Positions 16,967-26,237 are shown, counted from the first letter of the stretch. The stretch is DNA of 64,000 nt from Gammaproteobacteria bacterium UBA5109 (GCA_002414385.1 DHZH01000001.1:458810-522809), one strand, 5' to 3'. The notes: generated from the letters alone by a model not told the origin. Numbers and translations: made by a program.

Positions 16967-18520
16967 TTAATTTGAATTTCGATCTAATGTTATATGATAA
17001 GGCAATAAAAAATACTGCCGCTCATTGCCCCTAAGAGGAGTTGCCTGCCCTCTGGCAGTTGCAGTACCTTCCATCCCATTATCTGTTAATTTCAATTCAA
17101 GAAAAATATCATGAGGTCTTCTCTGTGCGTTTTCATCATTGAGCGAGACAGGTAAGGATGCTAAGAAATGCCCGGGTAGACGAGGAACGAAATCGGGAAT
17201 AATTCGTAATGAAACAGGGTCAGGGCTTGGTGAATCTCCTATAAAAGCATACAAACCCATATCATCACTTTTCTCTATACTAATAGGAACTGTTTGCTCA
17301 GACATAGTAATCTCGCCTGAGTATCGCCCATTTTGCAATACGAATGATTCAGTGGAGTCAGGATAAATACTTCCAGGAATTAGATCAGAATCAGGAAGAG
17401 CTGTTGCTAAAATTTCATCAGTCAGTAGATTAATAAACTCACTATCGAAGACATTCATCGTAACAGCGACTGCTAAATCTTCCGAAGGGATAAGTTTTAG
17501 CATTGCACTTGCGCCAGTCCATCCTCCTTCATGCATTACTACTTGGACTCCTTCAGGCGTTTCTCCAAGGAACCATCCTAATCCATATCTTGTACTTACA
17601 CTATCTGGATAAGAAATGCCGATAGGCGCTTGTTGCATTTCTTTAATAGTCGGGTTATCAATAATTTGTATTTGATTATCTACCTCTCCATTAAGATGAA
17701 ACATGCCAAATTTAATTAGATCATGGACACTAGCATATGCACTGCCTGATCCAGGAGTATCTGTGCGCATAAAAGGGATGATGTTGCCATCATGATCATA
17801 TTTTACAGCTATTCCAAGTTCTGAATCAGGATCGAAGACTGTTTTTTTCATATCCAGAGGAACAAAAACATCGTCTTTCATATAAGTCGAAAGTGACTTT
17901 GATGATACCGTCTCGATGACGCTACCCAATAAGCCATAGCCTAAATTAGAATAGACAAATTCATTCCCAGGGGACCATACAATGGTTCCAAAGTTTTGGA
18001 GGACCTCTTCAATTGCCTTTACCTCATCAGTTTCATCATCATAAAAATAATTAAAATACTGGGGAAGTCCGGATGTATGTTGCAAGACTTGTTTGATAGT
18101 GACATCTTGTGACGAACCTTCGTGAAAAGTGAGTAATTCAGGAGAAATAAAATTCTCAATCGGCGAGTCGAGTAGTACTGCTCCAGAGTTTTCTAGAGTC
18201 ATTATAGCTGTTGCTGTCATTGGTTTAGTTAATGATGCAATCGAATAGACAGTATCGGGGCTTGCCTTGATTTCATTCTCGCGATCTGCCCAGCCAAATG
18301 ATTCTTCCCAAATGATCAGACCTTTATGCGCAACTGAGACAGAAACGGAAGGAATATTTCGCTCTACAAGCGCTGTTTCTATCATTTCTCTTATGCTTAA
18401 AAATGAAATTTCACTAGTCGGCTCTTCTTGGAGAGAATTAGTAGACCAACAGCTAGTGGTAGCTAATGCTAAGAGAAGATAAAAACAACAATAAAAATAA
18501 CTTTTACATTTGATTATCAT
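16967..18520 (-). CDS. Class-C beta-lactamase-like serine hydrolase, probable lipoprotein
   Basis: A 517-residue serine hydrolase of the beta-lactamase class C/DD-peptidase fold (PF00144). S96-L-T-K99 is the SxxK catalytic pair, Y190-S-N192 the YxN motif and H330-E-G-G the third (KTG-like) motif with His in place of Lys. The N-terminus is a lipoprotein signal with lipobox ATTSC at 20-24, so it should be membrane-anchored in the periplasm. Residues after about 390 form a small accessory beta domain. HxG in place of KTG argues for an esterase or peptidase rather than an antibiotic-hydrolysing enzyme. The DNA is AT-richer than the flanks. Confidence 0.88.
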   Translation of the reverse strand: MIIKCKSYFYCCFYLLLALATTSCWSTNSLQEEPTSEISFLSIREMIETALVERNIPSVSVSVAHKGLIIWEESFGWADRENEIKASPDTVYSIASLTKPMTATAIMTLENSGAVLLDSPIENFISPELLTFHEGSSQDVTIKQVLQHTSGLPQYFNYFYDDETDEVKAIEEVLQNFGTIVWSPGNEFVYSNLGYGLLGSVIETVSSKSLSTYMKDDVFVPLDMKKTVFDPDSELGIAVKYDHDGNIIPFMRTDTPGSGSAYASVHDLIKFGMFHLNGEVDNQIQIIDNPTIKEMQQAPIGISYPDSVSTRYGLGWFLGETPEGVQVVMHEGGWTGASAMLKLIPSEDLAVAVTMNVFDSEFINLLTDEILATALPDSDLIPGSIYPDSTESFVLQNGRYSGEITMSEQTVPISIEKSDDMGLYAFIGDSPSPDPVSLRIIPDFVPRLPGHFLASLPVSLNDENAQRRPHDIFLELKLTDNGMEGTATARGQATPLRGNERQYFLLPYHITLDRNSN

Positions 18521-18801
18521 ATTTGAGCCTTAATATTTTTTTGCCTTTTTCTCCTTATTCTCAATAAGACGAAAAATATTGAGGTAAAGTTTGAATTGTG
18601 CTTTATTTATTTCAATTAGTTAACGAACAAACGACTGCTAATACCCTAAAGCGGACCTACCAAGATTTATAGCATGTTAATATCCTGATATATCTATAAA
18701 ATCTTCTAACCAGGCAAATGTAAACACTGGTTGTTAGTAACAGTTTCAGTAGATTAGAATAAAAACACTAAATGAAATTATTTTCACAAGAGGCAAAGGT
18801 C
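18521..18801. other. AT-rich intergenic gap with dispersed-repeat fragment
   Basis: Separates two divergently transcribed genes. It carries the fragment AAAGCGGACCTAC (18648-18660), also found as AAAGCGGACGTA on the other side of the DUF1330 gene. It also has an inverted repeat (CTAACCAG and CTGGTTGTTAG) at about 18707-18737. No gene is supported. Confidence 0.5.
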
Positions 18802-19104
18802 ATGACAGCTTATTTAATTGCAAACTATAAAATTACAAACCCCGAAGAATATGAGTCTTATGTGCCTGCAGTAATGCCTACTTTAGGAGCGCATGGAGCA
18901 GAGGTTTTAGTCGCTGATTATGAAACTGAAGTTCTAGAGGGAGCGCCAAGTAACGTATCAGTCGTATTACGATTCCCTTCGAAAGAAGCTGCTCGTTCTT
19001 GGTACAATTCTCCTGAGTACCAGGCAATCATTCATCATAGAACAGATAATACAGAAGGTTTTCTTGTATTTGCCGATCAATTCACCCTTCCAAATGATAA
19101 TTAA
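18802..19104 (+). CDS. DUF1330 domain-containing protein
   Basis: A 100-residue dimeric alpha+beta-barrel protein of the DUF1330 family: AYLIANYKITNPEEYESYVPAVMPTLGAHGAEVLVAD, FPSKEAARSWYNSPEYQAI and the closing R-x-x-x are conserved. The ATG at 18802 has GAGG at 18790-18793 (8-nt spacing) and starts the domain exactly; an upstream ATG at 18772 would add an unrelated leader. Function unknown. Dispersed-repeat pieces flank it, as often seen for mobile single-gene units. Confidence 0.87.
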   Translation: MTAYLIANYKITNPEEYESYVPAVMPTLGAHGAEVLVADYETEVLEGAPSNVSVVLRFPSKEAARSWYNSPEYQAIIHHRTDNTEGFLVFADQFTLPNDN

Positions 19105-19142
19105 TTGTATGACCTAAATTCTATTTTCCTAATACTCGTTTA

Positions 19143-19163
19143 TGGCCGAAAGCGGACGTAAGC
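19143..19163. repeat. Dispersed repeat GGCCGAAAGCGGACGTAAGC
   Basis: Matches 18 of 21 positions of a copy at 55149-55169, next to the island's degenerate attC-like site. A shorter piece occurs at 18648-18658. Intergenic. Confidence 0.5.
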
Positions 19164-19185
19164 CTAGTTTAATATTAGGTATTCA
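19162..19185. repeat. Imperfect direct repeat, copy a
   Basis: Contains TATTAGGTATTC and matches 20 of 24 positions of the copy at 19768-19791. The pair brackets the DUF1772 gene. Confidence 0.45.
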
Positions 19186-19247
19186 ATAAAATTCAGTTAT
19201 TGCATGACTTCGACCAATTATATTTTAGGTCTTATACAAGTTTATGC

Positions 19248-19742
19248 CTATTGCCAGAATACTAATATAATTAATAAAAGCGTTACGCCACATGCTATGG
19301 CCGTTCTAATCTTGTTTGATTTATTCCAGCGCAGCTCAAACTCAACACGTACTGCTTTAAGTTCTTCTGAATGGATTGCATTAACATCAATTTTTTGTAA
19401 TTTGTTGTTTAACGGTAGATTGATGATGATTGTTAAAACCTGGACTCCAGCTAAATAAAGAATTAGAGCTATTAACAACAAAATAAATTCAACTCTTCCC
19501 AAAGCCCCATAACCAAAATAAACAGAAAGAATTAGCGCTATCGCTGAGCCAACCCAAACGAATAAAAATAAGGGATGATTATCCTGAATTACTCGATCTG
19601 TTACTTGAAAGGCCTTAATGAACTGTTTGTCATCCAAGTTCTTAATCCCGGGCATTACAACTACAGCATAAGCAAATAGAAATCCTGCAACGAGCGAGCA
19701 AAGAAAAACAGATACAATTAATAATATATTGAAAATTAACAT
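19248..19742 (-). CDS. DUF1772 (anthrone oxygenase-like) membrane protein
   Basis: A 164-residue protein with four helices. FLCSLVAGFLFAYAVVVMPGIKNLDDKQFIKAFQVTDRVIQDNHPLF and NLPLNNKLQ...LRWNKSNKIRT are the conserved DUF1772 segments. Some relatives are anthrone oxygenases; most are unstudied. The ATG at 19742 opens the first helix directly. It is flanked by a 24-bp imperfect direct repeat (19162-19185 and 19768-19791, 20 of 24 identical). Confidence 0.82.
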   Translation of the reverse strand: MLIFNILLIVSVFLCSLVAGFLFAYAVVVMPGIKNLDDKQFIKAFQVTDRVIQDNHPLFLFVWVGSAIALILSVYFGYGALGRVEFILLLIALILYLAGVQVLTIIINLPLNNKLQKIDVNAIHSEELKAVRVEFELRWNKSNKIRTAIACGVTLLLIILVFWQ

Positions 19743-19767
19743 CAGATCTCTTTATAAATTATAGAAT

Positions 19768-19791
19768 GCCTTATTTAGTATTAGGTATTCG
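19768..19791. repeat. Imperfect direct repeat, copy b
   Basis: Second copy of the 19162-19185 element, containing TATTAGGTATTC, placed between the DUF1772 and GNAT genes. Confidence 0.45.
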
Positions 19792-20286
19792 TTAATTAGT
19801 GAATTTCGCCATAATTGATATACTCTGATATTCACCATCAACCATTCTTGCATTGATCTTTTCGCCTTCAGTTTTAAAACCCATACTTTCATATAAACTG
19901 ATGGCAATATGATTATCTGAAAATACTTCTAACTCCAATCTAGTCAAACCGCTTTCAAAAGCGTGATTAACTACAGCAGTAAGTAGCTTTCTACCTATTC
20001 CTTGGCCTCTGTATTCATTAAGTACACCCATACCTAACTGACCTACATGGGCCATTGTTGAGTAAGAATGAGGAACAATATCTGCCCACCCAATGACCTG
20101 GCCATCAAGTAATGCAACGTATTGAGCATAGTTATTATCAATATTCTTGTTTGCAAAGGCTTCCATTTTTTCAAATGGGTGTGGCTCAAGTGTAAGGATA
20201 TATTTTTTCTCAGCAGCCACTGAATTTACAGCGTTACAGAACCCTTCAATATATTCCTTTTCTATTTCTTTAATCTTTACGTCCAT
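19792..20286 (-). CDS. GNAT family N-acetyltransferase
   Basis: A 164-residue GNAT protein. The acetyl-CoA loop is NEYRGQGIGRKLLTAVVNHAF, followed by LTRLELEVFSDNHIAISLYESMGFKTEGEK, as in RimI/PhnO-like enzymes. The amine acceptor is unknown. First of three consecutive acetyltransferase genes on this strand; the next upstream gene is 19 nt away, so they may share a transcript. Confidence 0.88.
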   Translation of the reverse strand: MDVKIKEIEKEYIEGFCNAVNSVAAEKKYILTLEPHPFEKMEAFANKNIDNNYAQYVALLDGQVIGWADIVPHSYSTMAHVGQLGMGVLNEYRGQGIGRKLLTAVVNHAFESGLTRLELEVFSDNHIAISLYESMGFKTEGEKINARMVDGEYQSISIMAKFTN

Positions 20287-20305
20287 ATATTTCTTAATTA
20301 GCTAC

Positions 20306-20770
20306 TCATAAATTGAGACTTTTATACATTACTACTACAGGATTCCCTCTGTAGTCACATTTTTCCAGGGTCTTCCATCCTAATTTCTCATACAATGCTG
20401 TAGCATGCTCTGTAAATAGATACCATTTCTTAATTCCTAGGGTTATTGCTTCTTGTTCGCATCTTTGTATAAGTGCCGAAGCTATTCCTTGGTGACGAAA
20501 CTCTTCTTTAACGAAAACTGCAGCCAACCAGGGAGAAAGATCAGGTTTAATCTTCATGTCTTTTTGGACTATTGCAGCCGAACCTAATAATTGTTTATCT
20601 AATATAGCTATATAGATTGATGGTATACCAATTCTTCTAGCTTCTTTAGAAAGCAAATTTACTCTTTCTTCTAAAGTAAAAGTTGGGTTTAAGTGGCTCC
20701 ATTCAGCATGATGAAGCTCAGCGAGTTCACATAATAAATCCTGCTTATCTGCTAATGGGATGATCTGCAT
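20306..20770 (-). CDS. GNAT family N-acetyltransferase
   Basis: A 154-residue GNAT protein. LAAVFVKEEFRHQGIASALIQRCEQEA gives the RxxGIA acetyl-CoA loop, followed by KKWYLFTEHATALYEKLGWKTLEKCDYRG. GNATs of this kind often modify small amines or antibiotics, but nothing here identifies a substrate. It sits 13 nt downstream of the 252-residue GNAT gene and 19 nt upstream of another. Confidence 0.87.
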   Translation of the reverse strand: MQIIPLADKQDLLCELAELHHAEWSHLNPTFTLEERVNLLSKEARRIGIPSIYIAILDKQLLGSAAIVQKDMKIKPDLSPWLAAVFVKEEFRHQGIASALIQRCEQEAITLGIKKWYLFTEHATALYEKLGWKTLEKCDYRGNPVVVMYKSLNL

Positions 20771-20783
20771 TTATATTTCTATA

Positions 20784-21542
20784 CTAGGTAGTCGGATACA
20801 GGTTCCAGGTTCTACCTTTAACAAGAGGCTTGAAGCCCATACTTTCAAGAATTGGCCTGCTGCTTTCTCTTGCCTCGGTAACAAGGTATTCCAGTCCCAT
20901 CTGTTTTGCCAGTCTGGCTCTGCTGTTTACCAGGGCTTTATAGATTCCCTTACCTCTGCATGCAGGGATCACGCAGCCACCAAATAGAAGACCAAAGCGG
21001 GTTTCGTCAGGAATGATAAATCTTGCTGCCGCAACGGGCTTGTTGTCCTGATAAGCCACATAGAATTTAAAATTCGGGACGGGAAGCAGGCTGCATAAAT
21101 AGGCAAAATCATTGGGGCTGGGTTCTCCAAATGCTGCTTCGGTTACGGTTAAAAAATCATGCAGCTCAGCCGGTTTAGCTAATTCCCGAACATCATACTT
21201 GTCAGATTCACATCCTGCCTCAGTATCAGTTTCAGCTAAAGATAAAGCGACCAGTGTTACTGAATCGCCATACTCAAAACCTTCTGCTTTCAAGACTGCT
21301 TCCAGGTTTTCCGGCTTGTCATGGTCAAAGACCCGCCAGATGACAGGCTTGTTATTTTGGTAATAGGCAACCTGTTCACGGACAATCCGGGAAGCGGATT
21401 TTTCAGGAATATCCCAGTAAGAGATAAAATCAAAAGGCCCTTCGATTTTAATAAAATTCCGGCTATGTGAGACTTTGACAATATCCGGATACTTCAGCTT
21501 AATCCGGATTTCCCTGTCATAAGCCTTTAATAAATCGTCCAT
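20784..21542 (-). CDS. GNAT-domain acetyltransferase, long form
   Basis: A 252-residue protein whose C-terminal half is a GNAT domain: FGGCVIPACRGKGIYKALVNSRARLAKQMGLEYLVTEARESSRPILESMGFKPL. The N-terminal half (MDDLLKAYDREIRIK..., VIWRVFDHDKPENLEAVLKAEGFEYGD) resembles a degenerate first GNAT domain, so this could be a tandem-GNAT protein. The ATG at 21542 is preferred; a TTG at 21554 is in frame. First gene of the three-GNAT group. Confidence 0.82.
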   Translation of the reverse strand: MDDLLKAYDREIRIKLKYPDIVKVSHSRNFIKIEGPFDFISYWDIPEKSASRIVREQVAYYQNNKPVIWRVFDHDKPENLEAVLKAEGFEYGDSVTLVALSLAETDTEAGCESDKYDVRELAKPAELHDFLTVTEAAFGEPSPNDFAYLCSLLPVPNFKFYVAYQDNKPVAAARFIIPDETRFGLLFGGCVIPACRGKGIYKALVNSRARLAKQMGLEYLVTEARESSRPILESMGFKPLVKGRTWNLYPTT

Positions 21543-21637
21543 AATAATATTCAAGGTATGGGCAAACTACCGGTTTGCAGGTAGCTGTTAACTGGTTTAA
21601 TAAGCCAGGAAACAATAAGAAAATATAAAGCGCTAAT

Positions 21638-23125
21638 TTACCTGCACTCAAAGTTGGTCGCTTCGCCCGGATTGCCATTACCAGTAAAGACAGCAACTTG
21701 CGGATAGGCGCAGAGGGGTCTGCTGGCATTTATTTCACCGTCAATCTGGCGCGTCGCGTCGATTCGTTCAGGAGCATCTCCCTCGGTCAGCCATGCATCC
21801 AGTTCCTGCAGTTTATTCCAGGTATCAAAGCCATTACCGCCACTACAATGATTCACTGCAGGCATCATAAACAGGCGCACGGAATCAGATGCAGCATTTC
21901 CTGTTGTTGCGAGCACTTCATTGTAGTAATTGATGCTGTTAAAGGGCGATATCAGCGGGTCATTCCAGCCATGATAGAGCAATAATTTGCCGCCATTTTC
22001 AATAAAGTCAGTGATATCCGGATCAATTGCCTGCATGCCGAGTGAGTTAATCCGTTGATCCAGTACGCTCAGGTCCCTGGAAAAATCCAGATTCATAAAG
22101 TCCCAGTCAGGGTCCTGGTTGACCACGTAAGCTTGCATGGCACTGGAATAGCCAAAAGGTTCGGCACGGACCATTGCCGTCCAGCCCAGCTCACTGCCTT
22201 TGGCAAAACCGGGAAAGATAACTTCACCCGTATCTGGATTCACCGCCCCCTGATAGATTTTCTGGATCGCTTCAATCTCAAGTTGATTGAGGACAAGCAC
22301 ATCAGCCGGTTCGGCAGGACAGGTGGCCGGATTTTCAATGATACCGTCACGCAGGCCGTCCAGGGCATCACAGGAAGCCATGACACTGGCATGCAGATTT
22401 TCAAAGTCTGTCGCATCAAGCTGTAATCCCGGGGTGTCATTGACGATACGGCTGTTCCATAACTGTTGCATGGTCATGCGTACTGTCGAGTTGGCCGGTG
22501 CCCCGGCAATAATGCCGTCAAAGTCCTGAGGATAGCGTTGTGCAGCAGTCAATGCCTGCCGGCCTCCGGTCGAGCAGCCATTAAAATAGGTAAAGCGGAG
22601 TGCGCTTTGGTAGTGACTGTTGACCAGTTGTTTTGCAGTCAATGTCATTTCATGCACGGCACGATGGGCAAAGTCACTTAGTCTTGCTTCACTTAAAAGA
22701 AATTCAGGCGTGCCCCCTACATGGCCGGTATTGGTGCTCACCGCTGCATAGCCTTGCAGCAAGGCTTCAGCTAAAGCACTGTAGCTGATTGAACCGGCCA
22801 GTCCGCCGTTGCCGACGGCTACCAGTCGGTTGTTCCAGTTTTCTGCTGGCAACCAGACTTCAATCTGGATTGCAGATTCTTCGATAGGGCTCAGGGTTGC
22901 ACTGACACGACACAAGTCTGGGAGGTTTTCATAAATATCTCCACCGCGCGCAGCAGGAGGATCGAATGTCCCGGCTTCGATAAATTCGATACTGGTGATA
23001 AGGCCATTTGGCAGTGTCATTGAAGACAATTCCAGGCAGGACGAGTTGGGAGACTGTGCCAAGGCACTGCTGAAAAACATAAGCCCTGAAACCAGAAAGT
23101 GGATTTTTATCAAAGTCTTTAGCAT
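21638..23125 (-). CDS. Tannase/feruloyl esterase family protein
   Basis: A 495-residue secreted esterase. The signal peptide ends near SSALAQ. The nucleophile Ser185 lies in NGCSTGGRQ, where Cys184 next to the serine is the tannase-family signature; the matching Cys follows the catalytic His in VNHCSGG near residue 430. LLYHGWNDPLISPFNS carries the catalytic Asp. Members hydrolyse gallate, ferulate or other aromatic esters, or MHET; the exact substrate is not predictable. A DUF2306 membrane gene lies 2 nt upstream. Confidence 0.92.
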   Translation of the reverse strand: MLKTLIKIHFLVSGLMFFSSALAQSPNSSCLELSSMTLPNGLITSIEFIEAGTFDPPAARGGDIYENLPDLCRVSATLSPIEESAIQIEVWLPAENWNNRLVAVGNGGLAGSISYSALAEALLQGYAAVSTNTGHVGGTPEFLLSEARLSDFAHRAVHEMTLTAKQLVNSHYQSALRFTYFNGCSTGGRQALTAAQRYPQDFDGIIAGAPANSTVRMTMQQLWNSRIVNDTPGLQLDATDFENLHASVMASCDALDGLRDGIIENPATCPAEPADVLVLNQLEIEAIQKIYQGAVNPDTGEVIFPGFAKGSELGWTAMVRAEPFGYSSAMQAYVVNQDPDWDFMNLDFSRDLSVLDQRINSLGMQAIDPDITDFIENGGKLLLYHGWNDPLISPFNSINYYNEVLATTGNAASDSVRLFMMPAVNHCSGGNGFDTWNKLQELDAWLTEGDAPERIDATRQIDGEINASRPLCAYPQVAVFTGNGNPGEATNFECR

Positions 23126-23127
23126 GA

Positions 23128-23667
23128 CTAAGCCTTTTTCTCGGTATGCGGTGCTTTAATATTTTGCATTTTAGTTAAATGCTGCCGTTGAAAATAAACA
23201 ATACTTACTGCAATTGCTACAGCAAATGGCGTAGAAATGGCGAATGACATCGCAATCAGCTGATTGGGGTTGAGGTCGAGGGTAAAGACGATTTCCCTGA
23301 CGAAATACTCTGTCGCACCGGCTGCCCAGAGTCCGTAAACGGCGCCATTCATGCCGATAATATGCCGGTTCAGTGCGTTGGGCTTTCTTTTGCCAAGCAT
23401 GGGAATAAAACCAAAGCACAGAAAAAACAAGGACACCGGAATCAGCACATGAAAAACACTGGGAGTGCCGTCATTGAAATCATAAATAAACAGGGCGGAA
23501 AGATTGACCAGCACCAGTGATACCACAAACACATAGCCCATGATTTTGTGCAGGCGGGTGCCTTTCAATCTTGATAGTACAAATATGCCGGACAGCATGC
23601 CGATCACCGCAGCGGCAAAATGAATGCCACCGGCGAAGGAGTGGACCCAGTTGGAAAGTGTAATCAT
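23128..23667 (-). CDS. DUF2306 membrane protein
   Basis: A 179-residue protein with about four or five helices. FAGGIHFAAAVIGMLSGIFVLSRLKGTRLHKIMGYVFVVSLVLVNLSAL contains the conserved HxxxGxxFVxSM-like region of DUF2306, and NRHIIGMNGAVYGLWAAGATEY follows. Role unknown. It directly precedes the tannase-family gene with a 2-nt gap, indicating one transcript. Confidence 0.82.
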   Translation of the reverse strand: MITLSNWVHSFAGGIHFAAAVIGMLSGIFVLSRLKGTRLHKIMGYVFVVSLVLVNLSALFIYDFNDGTPSVFHVLIPVSLFFLCFGFIPMLGKRKPNALNRHIIGMNGAVYGLWAAGATEYFVREIVFTLDLNPNQLIAMSFAISTPFAVAIAVSIVYFQRQHLTKMQNIKAPHTEKKA

Positions 23668-23693
23668 GCTTCTCTTTGCCTTTTCAGTCGGTA

Positions 23694-25022
23694 TTAATCA
23701 ACAGATTCAAGAATAAAGTTTATCTGTCTGTCATAAAAATCAGTCGGTCTGCCGGGCCATCTTGGTGATGTGCCATCAGGATTGATAAGGCGCATGGCAT
23801 GATTCACATTATTATAGATATATATGCTGATATCATTGCCTGCCTGCGCCAGAGACTCAAGCAGGTCGGCAGTTCTGTCCCAGGGCTGCTCTTCATCCTG
23901 GTCACCCTGAATGGCCAGCATCGGCATGTCCAGATCAGCCAGATAGGGCATCGGGTCAAAATTCATGACTGGCTGATACCAGTTGATAAACCACTCGGGT
24001 AAATCGGTGCTGTAAATACGTTCCATGCTGGTCTGTGCAAACCAGTCTTCATTTCTGGCGGCGTTCAGCGCCTGGATATATTCACTGAAATCACCATCCT
24101 GCATAATGCCCAGATCCCAGAGGTCCATAATTGCATCAGCCCGGGAAACAACGGCTTCTGCAAAACCAGCCAGACGTAATTCCCTGACCACATTCCAGTG
24201 GCCTTCTTCTTTGGGGGTTGTGGCGGGGCCTGATATGGTGATAAGAAAACCCAGTTCATCAGTCATACTGGCAGCCAGCGGGGCAACCCAGCCGCCCTGG
24301 CTGGTCGCGATAAATCCAATCTGGTTCATGGACAAACCTGTCGTTGCGGCAAAAGTTTCAGTGACTGCCAAGACATCACTGGCCAGCTCATTGAAGTCGG
24401 CATCCTGCCAGTTGCCTGTGGATTCGCCGACTCCCCGTTTATCAAAAAATGCCGAGGCGATTCCCGATTCAGCCAGTCTGATTGCGGCATAACGACTTGC
24501 GTCTCTGGCTTCCGGACCGGAGCCGTGGACAAATACGACACCGGCAAGAGGGGGCGAGGTATTTTCAGGCATGATGACCGAGAGTCCCAGACTGCCAGCG
24601 TCACCTTGGCTAGTTAATCTTTGTTCAGAGGGTAGGGTAAATAAATCTGTAGACTGCAGGCGAAGACGTGCATCCACTTTACCAGTTTCACTCCAGGTGC
24701 CAGTGAGTAAATTCTCCGTCTGTCTTTCTAGTAAAACTGGCTGTAAGCCACTGTCCGAAGGGATAGCCAGCTCAAGAGTATTTTCTGTTATTACCGGGTC
24801 TCGAGTGGGTATTCCTATAACACCAAGATCCAGCAGATCAATATCAACAACGATCTCTGGAGCTACTTCACGCACATTAATTCGAATTGCTGTTTGTTCC
24901 TGCCCGGCACTGGCAGTTCCTGTCCAGCTGCCAATAGCCCAGTCGGCAGGCTCAAGCTGAGAACAGGAGAGATTGCTGATTAATAACAAAGTAACAAGCA
25001 AAAGCTGTATAAAAATTTTCAT
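23694..25022 (-). CDS. Alpha/beta hydrolase, S9-like lipoprotein
   Basis: A 442-residue protein with a lipoprotein signal (LLLVTLLLISNLSC, Cys20), then an N-terminal beta-rich domain (about 25-145), then an alpha/beta hydrolase domain with VVFVHGSGPEARD (oxyanion HGSG) and catalytic Ser in GFIATSQGGWVAPLA. MLAIQGDQDEEQPW and NNVNHAM supply the Asp and His regions. It is of the S9/dienelactone-hydrolase-like group; the substrate is unknown. Located 26 nt upstream of the DUF2306 gene on the same strand. Confidence 0.87.
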   Translation of the reverse strand: MKIFIQLLLVTLLLISNLSCSQLEPADWAIGSWTGTASAGQEQTAIRINVREVAPEIVVDIDLLDLGVIGIPTRDPVITENTLELAIPSDSGLQPVLLERQTENLLTGTWSETGKVDARLRLQSTDLFTLPSEQRLTSQGDAGSLGLSVIMPENTSPPLAGVVFVHGSGPEARDASRYAAIRLAESGIASAFFDKRGVGESTGNWQDADFNELASDVLAVTETFAATTGLSMNQIGFIATSQGGWVAPLAASMTDELGFLITISGPATTPKEEGHWNVVRELRLAGFAEAVVSRADAIMDLWDLGIMQDGDFSEYIQALNAARNEDWFAQTSMERIYSTDLPEWFINWYQPVMNFDPMPYLADLDMPMLAIQGDQDEEQPWDRTADLLESLAQAGNDISIYIYNNVNHAMRLINPDGTSPRWPGRPTDFYDRQINFILESVD

Positions 25023-25131
25023 CCTGATTCACTTGCTCTCTGTTTGGAACTGGCCAATACCTGCTCCTGTCGTTTTATTCTTATCGAAGCTCTTCAGTTA
25101 TCTTTATCCGGCGATTACTGTTGAATGTCCT

Positions 25132-26049
25132 TCAGGCCATAAACAGATCGTCAATAGACAGGTAACGCTCACCGGTATCGTAGTTGAATACCAGAATGCG
25201 TGAGCCTTCCGGGATTTCCTCCAGTTTCTGATTCACTGCGGCAAGTGTCCCGCCGGAAGAAATGCCGATAAAAATCCCTTCTTCCCTGGCACAGCGCCGG
25301 GCCATATCAAAAGCATCTTCTTCAGTAACCGCAATGGTGCCATCAAGGATATCCCTGTTGAGAATTTCCGGAATGAAACCGGCACCGATACCCTGAATGC
25401 GGTGCAGACCTTTTTCCATGCCGGCAATAACCTGGGATTTTTCCGGTTCGACTGTAAAGACTTTCATGTCCGGGAATTTTTCTTTCAATACTTCGGCGCA
25501 GGCTGTGATATGACCGCCGGTACCGACACCGGTTATCAGGTAATCAAAGCCTTCCGGAAAGTCATTAAGAATTTCCTGTGCCGTGGTTTCTTTGTGGACT
25601 GTAACATTGACTGGATTGGTGAACTGCGAAGGCATCCAGGCATTGTCATATTCTTCCAGTAATTCATGGGCTTTTTCGATGGTGCCTCCCATGCCCAGTT
25701 CTTTTGGTGTCAGCACCAGCTCGGCGCCAAGTGCTGCCATATAGCGACGACGTTCGAGAGACATGGATTCAGGCATGGTCAGAATCAGCCTGTACCCTTT
25801 AACGGCGGCAACCATGGCCAGGCCGATTCCGGTATTGCCGGAAGTTGGCTCAATAATTACGCTGTCTTTTTTCAGTTCACCGCTTTTCTCTGCCGCTTCA
25901 ATCATTGCCAGGGCGATACGGTCCTTGATGCTGGCCCCGGGATTGGCGCGTTCCGATTTCATCCAGACTTCAAGCTTGTCACCGAAGAGACGATTGACTC
26001 GAATATGCGGGGTATTACCGATACTCTCCAGAACATTATTGAATTTCAT
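25132..26049 (-). CDS. cysK: Cysteine synthase A
   Basis: Makes L-cysteine from O-acetylserine and sulfide using PLP. NPGASIKDRIA carries the PLP lysine, TSGNTGIGLAMVAA binds the substrate carboxylate, and GVGTGGHITACAEVLKE is the phosphate-binding loop; GIGAGFIPEILN and FIGISSGGTLAA are also typical. At 305 residues it is a normal length for CysK/CysM. GGAGAA 5 nt before the ATG at 26049 supports this start over an upstream in-frame ATG. Conserved in all parts. Confidence 0.93.
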   Translation of the reverse strand: MKFNNVLESIGNTPHIRVNRLFGDKLEVWMKSERANPGASIKDRIALAMIEAAEKSGELKKDSVIIEPTSGNTGIGLAMVAAVKGYRLILTMPESMSLERRRYMAALGAELVLTPKELGMGGTIEKAHELLEEYDNAWMPSQFTNPVNVTVHKETTAQEILNDFPEGFDYLITGVGTGGHITACAEVLKEKFPDMKVFTVEPEKSQVIAGMEKGLHRIQGIGAGFIPEILNRDILDGTIAVTEEDAFDMARRCAREEGIFIGISSGGTLAAVNQKLEEIPEGSRILVFNYDTGERYLSIDDLFMA

Positions 26050-26237
26050 GCTTGTTCTCCGGTTCTGTGACCTGCAATTGTCTGGCAATATAGCACAGGG
26101 TATTGGGCAATTCGATCAGGCTGTGTCCGACTAAATCCCTCTGCTTGGTATGATTAACAAACAGGGTTAAGGCTGTTATTTTCAGCCTGTTTCAAGTAGG
26201 CTTTAGCCTTTTTTTCTGTCAGCCAAATTAGCCATTC

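Noticed and set aside
16950..16990. attC-like CTAAC/GTTAG at the end of the serine hydrolase gene
   Set aside because: ATCTAAC on the minus strand fits an R'' box, but no matching R' box or arm pairing follows downstream.
16967..18520. Antibiotic-resistance beta-lactamase
   Set aside because: The third motif is HEGG rather than KTG, and the lipoprotein anchor and C-terminal domain suit an esterase or peptidase of the same fold.
18700..18745. attC-like inverted repeat before the DUF1330 gene
   Set aside because: The CTAACCAG/CTGGTTGTTAG arms do not fit the R''/R' consensus (GTTRRRY) and are too close together.
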